From an uncultured Bacillota bacterium (lineage in GTDB: Bacteria; Bacillota_I; Bacilli_A; RF39; UBA660), in contig CAOJZV010000009.1 of NCBI GenBank assembly GCA_948466255.1, forward strand, positions 1-47,284: a stretch of DNA of 47,284 bases, written 5' to 3'. A model generated the notes under the pieces. The model was not told where the DNA came from, did no database searches, and was given only the letters and a program-made list of their open reading frames with translations. Below, piece after piece: positions 32,707 through 40,200 of this stretch (positions are counted from its first letter, which is position 1; every line of letters starts with the position of its first letter). Position numbers and translations under genes: made by a program.

Positions 32707-33475
32707 CGCATAAAAAACAAGCTGTGGCATCTGGTGCTAATCTTGCACCACATTTAGGACACATTTTAGGTCTTCCAGTATTTGCTGGTGTAATAATAGG
32801 TTTTTCTTCTTTTACCTCTTCGGCTGCAGCTTCTACATAGGTTGTATGAGTTTTATCAGGTTCTAAGCTTTCATTAGTAAATACTGATTCCTCAGCAGAA
32901 GTCTGATTTACAGGCATTATATTATTAAAATCAGCCATTGGAATAGCACCTATATTACTATTTCCAGAAACTACATTGTTAACTTCAGGATTTGCAGTTT
33001 CTACAGTGTTCATTTGAACAGGTTCAGTAACTGAAACCTCAGGAACTACCTCTTCTATTTCTTTTGGTTTTTCAAATAAAATATTTTGTGTTTCTAAAAA
33101 TTCCTCCGTTAAATCATATTCATTTAAAGCAAACTTTGGTTTTTTAAAGGCAAGTTTTGGGAAATTATACATTGGAAAAATCACATACCATATTGCTTCT
33201 TTTGGATTTTGTCTAAAATCTATCAATAATTCTTTAGTAATCAAATATAAATAATATAATCCAACAAAAGGTATTAGTGACATATAAAATGTTTTTGTAG
33301 GTATATTTAATAATTTTACTAAAACATAAGTAGTATAAACAGGGACATAAGCTTTCCATGATTCTTGTTTAGCTCTTTTAAATAAAACGCCTAACGAAAT
33401 TTTAACTGCTATATAAACAATTAAGAAAACTAAAAATAATAGCCAAAAATATTTTCCTGTACCTTCCATCAACAT
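32693..33475 (-). CDS. DUF5684-like membrane protein with C-terminal zinc ribbon
   Basis: A 260-residue protein with two or three N-terminal membrane helices (about 8-30, 50-80), containing the KQESWKAYVPVYTTYVLVKL segment that resembles DUF5684 proteins (often annotated near signal peptidases). A second, similar AIWYVIFPMYNFPKLAF follows. The middle is a disordered Glu/Asn/Val-rich linker, and the end is a zinc ribbon, CPKCGARLAPDATACFLCG. The ribbon should lie in the cytoplasm. ATG has GGAAGGTG. Function is not known. It may be a membrane adaptor. Confidence 0.75.
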   Translation of the reverse strand: MLMEGTGKYFWLLFLVFLIVYIAVKISLGVLFKRAKQESWKAYVPVYTTYVLVKLLNIPTKTFYMSLIPFVGLYYLYLITKELLIDFRQNPKEAIWYVIFPMYNFPKLAFKKPKFALNEYDLTEEFLETQNILFEKPKEIEEVVPEVSVTEPVQMNTVETANPEVNNVVSGNSNIGAIPMADFNNIMPVNQTSAEESVFTNESLEPDKTHTTYVEAAAEEVKEEKPIITPANTGRPKMCPKCGARLAPDATACFLCGTKL

Positions 33476-33508
33476 ATTAGCACCTTCCTATCTTTATACA
33501 TTATAACA

Positions 33509-34021
33509 TTATAAATTTAAAAAATAAATATTATTTTCTTTTTCATAATCCAAGGTTGTAAAGTCCCCATGTCCAGGGTACACCTTCACATTTGAATATT
33601 TTTTTATTTTATTTAAACTATTTTTCATATCTTCCAAACTACCAGTAGGAAGATCCATTCTTCCTACAGTATTTTTAAATAAAAAATCGCCAGTAAACAT
33701 CAATTTATTTTCTTTAAAATAAATTGTAATACTATCAGATGTATGCCCAGGTGTATAAATAACATCAAACGCAAAAGGTCCAATATTATGTTGACCTTCT
33801 TTTAAGTTATTATAATCATAAATATTTTTAAAATTAAAAACTGCAGAATTATGATCATCATGTCCATGGGTTATTATTGCACCTAAAATATTTTTATCTT
33901 TTAAAAAAGGATTTATTTTTTCAAAATTTCCGCCTGGATCAATTACTAATACATCATTATCAATAGTTAAAATATAACAATTAGTCACATAAGGGCTCAC
34001 ATTAACAATATCTATCTTCAT
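33509..34021 (-). CDS. Metallo-beta-lactamase fold hydrolase (glyoxalase II-like)
   Basis: A 170-residue small MBL-fold enzyme. The metal motif HxHxDH appears as THGHDDHNS (about residues 53-60), followed by YTPGHTSDS, FTGDFLF and the final YPGHGDF, giving a full two-metal site. Proteins of this size hydrolyse thioesters such as S-lactoylglutathione or other small esters; the true substrate is unknown. It is the last gene of a tight operon; its ATG overlaps the stop of the 68-residue protein by 4 bases, and that gene overlaps rnhB by 4 bases. Confidence 0.9.
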   Translation of the reverse strand: MKIDIVNVSPYVTNCYILTIDNDVLVIDPGGNFEKINPFLKDKNILGAIITHGHDDHNSAVFNFKNIYDYNNLKEGQHNIGPFAFDVIYTPGHTSDSITIYFKENKLMFTGDFLFKNTVGRMDLPTGSLEDMKNSLNKIKKYSNVKVYPGHGDFTTLDYEKENNIYFLNL

Positions 34022-34224
34022 TTTAACCTCGTAGCATTTTTTAAAGCTTGCATCTTTTTATTTAAATCCATATTTGGTTTATTACTAAGATTGTTTTTAG
34101 CAGTTACTTGGTTAAAATTTTCATTCATATCATTAGGTATTTGATTAAAACCTCTTTTAAATTTAGAAATACTAGACACCTGCTTTTGAACATCATCAGG
34201 GGTCATATTTTTTCTTATAATCAT
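34018..34224 (-). CDS. Small hypothetical protein between rnhB and the MBL gene
   Basis: A 68-residue soluble, basic and Asn-rich protein (NMTPDDVQKQVSSISKFKRGF at its start). I do not recognise it. It has no Cys, no membrane segment and a helical look. It overlaps both neighbours by four bases, so translation is coupled to rnhB and the MBL enzyme; a GGAGATG site lies before its ATG. Real coding status is supported by this arrangement. Confidence 0.72.
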   Translation of the reverse strand: MIIRKNMTPDDVQKQVSSISKFKRGFNQIPNDMNENFNQVTAKNNLSNKPNMDLNKKMQALKNATRLK

Positions 34225-34829
34225 TTTAGCATCTCCTTTACTGGACCATAAGTTAATCTATATCCATCAATTAATCCATATTCATGTAAGGCTTCTAAAT
34301 GTTTTTTAGTTGGATATCCTTTATGATTTTTAAAGCCATACATCGGATATTTTTTATCTATCTCATACATCATTTTATCACGAGTAACTTTAGCAATAAC
34401 TGAGGCTGCTGCAATACTCATACTCTTAGCATCTCCTTTAATAATAGGCATAACTGGAATATCAATATCAATTGGCATCGCATCAGATAAAACATATTCT
34501 AAAGGTACTTGTTTTTTAACCTCATTAATAGCCATAATCATTGCTTTCTTGCTAGCTTCATATATATTAATTTCATCAATTTCTTTAGAAGATACGATTC
34601 CTATCCCATAAATTGTATTATTTATAATATAATCATAAAATAAATCACGTTTTTTTTCAGATAATTTTTTAGAATCATTAAGACCCTCAAGTTCAAAATC
34701 TTTTGGTAAGACTACACAAGCGGCCACTACTGGTCCATAAAGTGGTCCTCTTCCTGCCTCATCAGTTCCACCAATAACATTAATTCCCTTAGCATATAAT
34801 TCTTTCTCATACTTCCATAAATCATTCAT
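34221..34829 (-). CDS. rnhB: Ribonuclease HII
   Basis: A 202-residue endonuclease that removes ribonucleotides from DNA and RNA primers. Catalytic carboxylates: Asp-Glu in GTDEAGRGPLYGPVV (about residues 19-20), Asp in VLSDAMP, and Asp in KVTRDKMM. The GRGPL motif is the type-2 marker and the C-terminal NHKGYPTKKHLEAL is diagnostic. The start at 34829 is preferred over a GTG nine bases upstream. It leads a three-gene operon with a small unknown and an MBL hydrolase. Confidence 0.96.
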   Translation of the reverse strand: MNDLWKYEKELYAKGINVIGGTDEAGRGPLYGPVVAACVVLPKDFELEGLNDSKKLSEKKRDLFYDYIINNTIYGIGIVSSKEIDEINIYEASKKAMIMAINEVKKQVPLEYVLSDAMPIDIDIPVMPIIKGDAKSMSIAAASVIAKVTRDKMMYEIDKKYPMYGFKNHKGYPTKKHLEALHEYGLIDGYRLTYGPVKEMLK

Positions 34830-34867
34830 TATTATCACTATCCTATAGTTATTATACCAAATTAGAA

Positions 34868-34894
34868 GAAAAAAAACACTATATTTAGTGTTTT
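34868..34894 (-). terminator. Terminator of the zinc-ribbon multi-spanning gene
   Basis: On the minus strand AAAACACTA and TAGTGTTTT arms (TAT loop) are followed by TTTTC, just after the gene at 34899. Confidence 0.85.
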
Positions 34895-34898
34895 GAAA

Positions 34899-36329
34899 TT
34901 AATAAGTAATACCCAAATTCCTTTCAATATTATTTAAAAGTTTCTTACCATCACTTACTTCACCAGCATCAGTCACAATTAAATAATAAAGTTTGTTATT
35001 TTTTTGTGTTAAATATAAATAAATACTAGTATTTCCATTATAATTACACTCAAAATTAACCCATTCATTATCGTTTATTTTACGTACCTCTTCAGTTCCA
35101 CATTCAAACCCCATAGTTGCATATTGAGCAAGTAAAGTTTGAACAAATTCGTCTCTTGAACCAATATAACTTTGAGCATTAGTTCCTATATAAACTTCAC
35201 CATAAGGTGATTTATAAATTTTATCATAACTAGCCATTGTTGTTTCTTTGTAATCATTAGGTACATAAACATTAATTCCTGACATATTTATTACTTTACC
35301 ATTTTGTAAAGCTTTTTTATCATTTTTAGTATCATCATAATCATATTTCTCATTAATTGAATCTTTAACAAAATGATTGATTTTTTCATCATTCATATCC
35401 CCAACAATAATATAAGCAAATAATACCATAATCATAGCAAAGATAAATACTAAATAACTTATAACTGCAATACCAATAATAGCAATATTACTTAATCCTT
35501 TTTCACCATCAGTATAACTAGTTTCACCATTTAAAGATAAATACCAATTAGACATTGTAACCATCATATAAGGTACTAACCAAATATATAATAATCCAAA
35601 AGTTAAAATAGCAAGTAACATCCACCCAATAAAACTAAACATTAATCCATAAAATTCAACTCTATGCCCATTTACTAGTTCCATAGATTTGTGAAGCATT
35701 TCACTCATAGACATATCTTTACTTTTAGAATCTAGTGCTGTAAATATAAATACCATAACTACTGGTAAAAAATAAACCTGTAAAATTAAAGCAGCAATTC
35801 CACCAATAAAAGGAATCCAAGCCAAAATACCAATTCCAATAGAATATAAAAGTATTCCACCAATGGCTTTTAAACTACTACTAAAGTTTTGGAACATCCC
35901 CTTAAAAGCATTTCCAAATGTAACACTTTCACCACGGCTAATAGATAAACTGGCCTTCATCATTCCTACTGAAATTATCATAGTAGCTATAAAATAAATA
36001 ATTATAAACAAAAACATTAATCCTATAAAATAGAAAACACTTCCAGCATTAAAATCTCCGTTAAGAGTAGAAACCCCAAAAGGCAAAAGCATAAATAAAA
36101 ATAAAACAACTACAAGCGCAATTTGTATTCCAACCATACCATATAAAGCGCCTTTATTTTTATCCTTTGCTGATTTTTTCAAAGCTCTTCTAAATATAGA
36201 GTCATGTTTCTTTTCTTCAGTTTTAGAAACATTTTCTACAACTTTTTCTACTTCTTCCAATGAAGTCCCACATTCTGTGCAAAATTTAGCATCTGCTTCA
36301 TTTTTTGCACCACATTTTTTGCAATACAT
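34899..36329 (-). CDS. Zinc-ribbon multi-spanning membrane protein with outer C-terminal domain
   Basis: A 476-residue protein. It opens with a zinc ribbon, YCKKCGAKNEADAKFCTECG, in the cytoplasm. About six membrane helices follow from about residue 63 to 315. The terminal 150 residues (from DSINEKYDYDD) are soluble and contain KVINMSGINVYVPND and YIGTNAQSY, a beta-rich domain likely outside the cell. The middle has the FKGMFQNFSSSLKAIGGILL and LVNGHRVEFYGLMFSFIGW patterns of DUF975-like integral proteins, but the call is tentative. Monocistronic with its own terminator. Its function is not known. Confidence 0.75.
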   Translation of the reverse strand: MYCKKCGAKNEADAKFCTECGTSLEEVEKVVENVSKTEEKKHDSIFRRALKKSAKDKNKGALYGMVGIQIALVVVLFLFMLLPFGVSTLNGDFNAGSVFYFIGLMFLFIIIYFIATMIISVGMMKASLSISRGESVTFGNAFKGMFQNFSSSLKAIGGILLYSIGIGILAWIPFIGGIAALILQVYFLPVVMVFIFTALDSKSKDMSMSEMLHKSMELVNGHRVEFYGLMFSFIGWMLLAILTFGLLYIWLVPYMMVTMSNWYLSLNGETSYTDGEKGLSNIAIIGIAVISYLVFIFAMIMVLFAYIIVGDMNDEKINHFVKDSINEKYDYDDTKNDKKALQNGKVINMSGINVYVPNDYKETTMASYDKIYKSPYGEVYIGTNAQSYIGSRDEFVQTLLAQYATMGFECGTEEVRKINDNEWVNFECNYNGNTSIYLYLTQKNNKLYYLIVTDAGEVSDGKKLLNNIERNLGITY

Positions 36330-36415
36330 AAATCTCCCTACTTTCTCTAATATAATATTATTGTATCACAAAATTAATGATAAAATCCATAATAAAAGAA
36401 AATTTTAATTTATTA

Positions 36416-36437
36416 AAAAACTGCTAAAAGCAGTTAT
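36416..36437 (-). terminator. Terminator of the anchored coiled-coil gene
   Basis: AACTGCT and AGCAGTT arms with a short loop, followed on the minus strand by TTTTTTAATA. Confidence 0.85.
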
Positions 36438-36443
36438 AATATT

Positions 36444-37007
36444 TTAATTTGTTTTTTTAAGTGATGTAGTTTGATCATAATAAATATTTTGTAATGTATT
36501 TTTATCAACAACTGTAAAAGTTACAGTTTTATCTGGATTAGTATATGAATCATTAATACCGTTATCCTGATTATAATATTCTCTAGTATAAATTATCTTA
36601 CCATCTTTAAATATATAAGAACCCTTTGTTTGTTCAGCTTCATAACCACTGCCAGCATCATATGTAGCACTACCATCAGGATTAAGAACTAACTGTATTT
36701 GTAGATTAAGTTTACTGCCATATTCATTTGTATAACTTTTTTCCCATTTATATGTTCCGTATAAATCTTTCAAAGTAATTTCATCATTAGTCTTAGGGCT
36801 TTCTACCTTTTCTGAATTTTCCTTATATTCTTTTATTTGTTTTTTTAAATCTTTAACCTGTTTTTCTAAATCATTAATTTGATTTTTATATTCCGTTATT
36901 TTATTTTCATTATTTTTCTTATCATAAACAATATATCCACCAAGTCCTAATATTGCCAAAACTAAAACAACTATTATAATAATCTTTCCCCTATTTTTCT
37001 TTTCCAT
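36444..37007 (-). CDS. Membrane-anchored coiled-coil protein with small beta domain (anchor type MEKK)
   Basis: A 187-residue protein. The anchor (KIIIIVVLVLAILGLGGYIVYD) is almost the same as in the protein at 21760-22563. A heptad coiled coil follows at about 33-65 (EYKNQINDLEKQVKDLKKQI), then a small strand-rich domain (LKDLYGTYKWEKSY to TFTVVDKNTLQNIYYD) resembling lipocalin-like stress proteins in pattern only. GGAGGGAAAG before ATG 37007 and the paralogue's start fix the N-terminus; an upstream frame extension of 18 codons is unlikely. It is transcribed alone. Confidence 0.76.
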   Translation of the reverse strand: MEKKNRGKIIIIVVLVLAILGLGGYIVYDKKNNENKITEYKNQINDLEKQVKDLKKQIKEYKENSEKVESPKTNDEITLKDLYGTYKWEKSYTNEYGSKLNLQIQLVLNPDGSATYDAGSGYEAEQTKGSYIFKDGKIIYTREYYNQDNGINDSYTNPDKTVTFTVVDKNTLQNIYYDQTTSLKKTN

Positions 37008-37149
37008 AATTCTTTCCCTCCTATTATTCACTTTCATTATACCATAACTACATTTTAACACAAATATTAAAATGATTTTAACTTATATTCCTTTACATAC
37101 GATTTACAAAAACTTTTCTTATACTAAAAATAAGAGGAAAAATTTCCTC

Positions 37150-39546
37150 TTATTTAACAACAATATTAACTAACCTTTTAGGTATAATAACTACATTAAG
37201 AATATTCTTACCTTCTACAAATTTACGGACATTCTCATTATCCATAGCCATAGCTTCCATTTGCTCCTTAGTTGCATCTATAGGCATAACCATTTTTCCG
37301 CGAACTTTACCATTTACTTGAACAACCATTTCAAAAGTAGAATCAATAGTTTTACTTTCATCATAAACTGGCCAAGTGCTTTCACATAAAGGTTTTCCTA
37401 AAGAACTTACTTCATTAACTTCTTCAGTAATATGAGGCGCAATCGGATTAAGTAAATGAACAAGAACTCTTAAATCATCCTTAGTAATACTATCATATTT
37501 TTCATAATCATTAAGTAAAATCATTAAAGCGGAAACAGCAGTATTATATTTCATATTATCTAAATCATGAGATACTTTTTTAATAGTTTGATGAACTAAA
37601 GTTTCATTAGTATATCCTTCTTTATCATTAAGTTTATCTTGGATTTTCCAAATTCTATCTAAAAATTTCTTACAACCTTTAAGACCATTTGTACTCCATG
37701 CAGCATCTTTTTCATAGTCACCAATAAACATCTCATAAGTACGTAAAGCATCTGCTCCATATTCATTAACAATATCATCAGGATTAATTACATTACCTTT
37801 AGACTTACTCATTTTTTCACCATTAGGTCCTAAAATCATACCATGAGATACACGTACATCAATAGGTTCCTTATTAGGAACAAGTCCAATATTGTATAAG
37901 AATTGATTCCAAAATCTTGCATAAAGTAAATGGCGAGCTGTATGTTCCATACCACCATTGTACCAGTCAACTTTACCCCAGTAATCTAAAGCTTCTTTGG
38001 ATACAAATTCTTTATCATTTTTAGGATCCATGTATCTTAAGAAATACCAACTAGATCCAGCCCAGTTAGGCATAGTATCAGTTTCTCTTCTAGCTTTTCC
38101 TCCGCAATGTGGACAAGTAGTATTAACCCACTCTTCGATATTAGCAAGTGGACTTTCACCATCTTCTGTAGGTTCATATTCAGCTACATCTGGAAGCAAT
38201 ACTGGAAGATCTTCATCAGGAACAGGAACCCAACCACACTTTTCACAATGTACAAGAGGAATTGGTTCTCCCCAGAATCTTTGTCTAGAGAAAATCCAGT
38301 CTTGAAGGCGATAATTAACTTTAGATTTTCCAAGTCCTTCTTCTTCTAAATAAGAAAGCATTCTAGAAATAGCCTCTTCTTTATTAGTTATACCATTTAA
38401 AATATCAGAATTAATATATTCACCATCGCCAGTATAAGCTTCTTTTTCTGTATCACCACCACTAATAACAGGAATAATATCCATACCAAATTTTTTAGCA
38501 AAATCATAATCTCTACCATCATGAGCAGGCACTGCCATAATAGCTCCCGTACCATAATTCATCATAACATAGTCAGAAATCCAAATTGGAATTTCTTTAC
38601 CAGTAATAGGATTAATAGCCATTATGCCCTCAAGTTTAACCCCTGTTTTATCTTTAGCAAGTTCTGTTCTTTCAAATTCAGTTTTAGTTTTCGCAAAATC
38701 CTGATATTTTTTAACTTCATCCATATTTTTAATTTTGTCAGATATTTTTTCTAATATTGGATGTTCAGGCGCGATTACCATAAAAGTAGCGCCATATATA
38801 GTGTCAGGTCTAGTTGTATACACAGTTAATACATCATCTATACCTGTTACTTTAAAGTCCACTTCAGCCCCTTTACTTTTACCAATCCAGTTTATTTGTC
38901 CTAGTTTAACTCTATCAGCAAATTTAGTATCATCTAAACCACTAATCAAATCTTCCGCATAGTCACTCATACGAAGTAGCCATTGTTCCTTTTCTTTTTG
39001 AACAACTTTACTTCCACACCTTTCACAAACACCGCCAGAAGAATCTTCATTAGAAAGTCCAGTTTTACAAGTTGGACACCAATTTATATTCTTTTTAGCT
39101 TTATAAGCCATTCCATGTTTATAAAATTGTAAAAATTGCCACTGTGTCCATTTATAATATTCAGGATCTGTAGTTGAAAATTCTCTACTCCAATCAAATG
39201 AAGTACCAAAACTCTCAATTTGGCCTTTAAAAGTTTTAATATTTTCTTTAACAGCTTCTTTTGGATGAATATGATTTTTAATCGCATATTGTTCAGCAGG
39301 CGCTCCAAAAGCATCCCATCCCATAGGAAATAGAACATTATAACCCTTCATTCTTTTCATACGAGCTACAGAATCTAAAGCTGTATAACTACGAACATGT
39401 CCTACGTGAAGGCCGGCTCCAGATGGATAAGGGAACTCAACTAATATATAGTATTTTTCTTTATCCCCGCCAGTTACAGCTTTAAATGTTTCTTTTTCTT
39501 TCCAGTAATTTTGCCATTTTTTTTCTATATTTTTAAAATCATACAT
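37150..39546 (-). CDS. leuS: Leucyl-tRNA synthetase
   Basis: A 798-residue class I synthetase. HIGH motif YPSGAGLHVGHVRSYTALD (about 37-55), a zinc-binding insertion (CPTCKTGLSNED, CERCGSKV), the CP1 editing domain with TTRPDTIYGATFMV, and KMSKSKGNV at about 578-586 are present. The editing domain is intact, so mischarged isoleucine and norvaline should be cleared. It begins 1 base after the small membrane gene and both are downstream of a leucine T-box, so expression rises when tRNA-Leu is uncharged. The GAAGGAAGGTAA ribosome site lies within the end of the preceding gene. Confidence 0.98.
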   Translation of the reverse strand: MYDFKNIEKKWQNYWKEKETFKAVTGGDKEKYYILVEFPYPSGAGLHVGHVRSYTALDSVARMKRMKGYNVLFPMGWDAFGAPAEQYAIKNHIHPKEAVKENIKTFKGQIESFGTSFDWSREFSTTDPEYYKWTQWQFLQFYKHGMAYKAKKNINWCPTCKTGLSNEDSSGGVCERCGSKVVQKEKEQWLLRMSDYAEDLISGLDDTKFADRVKLGQINWIGKSKGAEVDFKVTGIDDVLTVYTTRPDTIYGATFMVIAPEHPILEKISDKIKNMDEVKKYQDFAKTKTEFERTELAKDKTGVKLEGIMAINPITGKEIPIWISDYVMMNYGTGAIMAVPAHDGRDYDFAKKFGMDIIPVISGGDTEKEAYTGDGEYINSDILNGITNKEEAISRMLSYLEEEGLGKSKVNYRLQDWIFSRQRFWGEPIPLVHCEKCGWVPVPDEDLPVLLPDVAEYEPTEDGESPLANIEEWVNTTCPHCGGKARRETDTMPNWAGSSWYFLRYMDPKNDKEFVSKEALDYWGKVDWYNGGMEHTARHLLYARFWNQFLYNIGLVPNKEPIDVRVSHGMILGPNGEKMSKSKGNVINPDDIVNEYGADALRTYEMFIGDYEKDAAWSTNGLKGCKKFLDRIWKIQDKLNDKEGYTNETLVHQTIKKVSHDLDNMKYNTAVSALMILLNDYEKYDSITKDDLRVLVHLLNPIAPHITEEVNEVSSLGKPLCESTWPVYDESKTIDSTFEMVVQVNGKVRGKMVMPIDATKEQMEAMAMDNENVRKFVEGKNILNVVIIPKRLVNIVVK

Positions 39547-39547
39547 A

Positions 39548-39892
39548 CTATTTACCTTCCTTCTTCTTATAAACTTTTCCTAAAATATAATAACATATTA
39601 ACATTAATGGGATTAATACTATTAACCCTACTCCTAATTTAACAATATAAGAACTAAAAAATTCAATAACAGTTACAGTAAAAGCAATAATAAATGCATT
39701 AACTAATGACAAACTGTTCGCAAATTTTTTATAATCTAAATGCTTAATATCTAAATTATATGCATTCTTAAAAAATAATAATTGTTTTCCCTTTTTAAAA
39801 GCCTCTAAGCCTTGTTTTCTCCTAACAACAACCAAATAATAAACTAAATAAACAATCACAAAACAAATTAAAAATAATAAAATTTTATCCAT
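39548..39892 (-). CDS. Small membrane protein cotranscribed with leuS
   Basis: A 114-residue protein with three membrane helices (about 3-21, 62-80 and 87-107; the first has LLFLICFVIVYLVYYLVVV) and basic loops between (RRKQGLEAFKKGKQLLFF). I do not recognise a family with a known function. The gene sits between the leucine T-box and leuS and has an AAGGAGGAAAT site, so its product is made in step with LeuS. Because the T-box senses uncharged tRNA-Leu, a role in leucine supply or transport is possible, but three short helices are too few for a typical permease. Confidence 0.8.
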   Translation of the reverse strand: MDKILLFLICFVIVYLVYYLVVVRRKQGLEAFKKGKQLLFFKNAYNLDIKHLDYKKFANSLSLVNAFIIAFTVTVIEFFSSYIVKLGVGLIVLIPLMLICYYILGKVYKKKEGK

Positions 39893-39910
39893 ATTTCCTC
39901 CTTAAAACAT

Positions 39911-40130
39911 AAAAAAGTATTATGTATATAAGGGCGACTTAATCGCGGTACCACCTTATTTCATAATACTTAATGATTATCTCAAATGGTTTAACGCACC
40001 AAACGTCATATACTTATCATATATGCAGCTCCTAAGTAAGTTCATAATTTATATCTAAAAGCTTTCACCAACCGCTTTCTCTCTAAAAGATAATTAGGTT
40101 ATTACTACTCTTATTCATCGCTTTTCTTAA
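39911..40130 (-). promoter_or_regulatory. T-box riboswitch, Leu specifier (CUU), upstream of the membrane gene and leuS
   Basis: The minus-strand leader has the T-box core AAGGTGGTACCGCG (39944-39957), Stem I elements AGAGTAGTAA, AGAGAGAAAG and GGTTGGTGAAAGC, and GAACTTAC in which CTT (40038-40040) is the likely specifier. AAGTATTATG (39962-39971) pairs perfectly over 10 bases with CATAATACTT (39915-39924), immediately followed by a T run; the stem encloses the T-box core. T-box identity is firm. Confidence 0.94.
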
Positions 40131-40133
40131 AAC

Positions 40134-40162
40134 ATTATATTACATTTTTTAAATATATTCAA
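40134..40162 (-). promoter_or_regulatory. Promoter of the leuS T-box leader
   Basis: TTGAAT (40157-40162), 17 bases, TATAAT (40134-40139) on the minus strand. Confidence 0.8.
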
Positions 40163-40169
40163 GTAAAAT

Positions 40170-40200
40170 TAAAAAATATAGAGTATAAAACTCTATATTT
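40170..40200 (-). terminator. Terminator of the GH31 gene
   Basis: AAATATAGAG and CTCTATATTT (40174-40183, 40191-40200) form a 10-bp stem with a 7-base loop, followed by TTTT on the minus strand. Confidence 0.85.

Noticed and set aside
37997-38962. Several overlapping plus-strand open frames opposite leuS
   Set aside because: They lie inside the conserved LeuS catalytic and editing domains and show no start signals or recognisable protein sequence.
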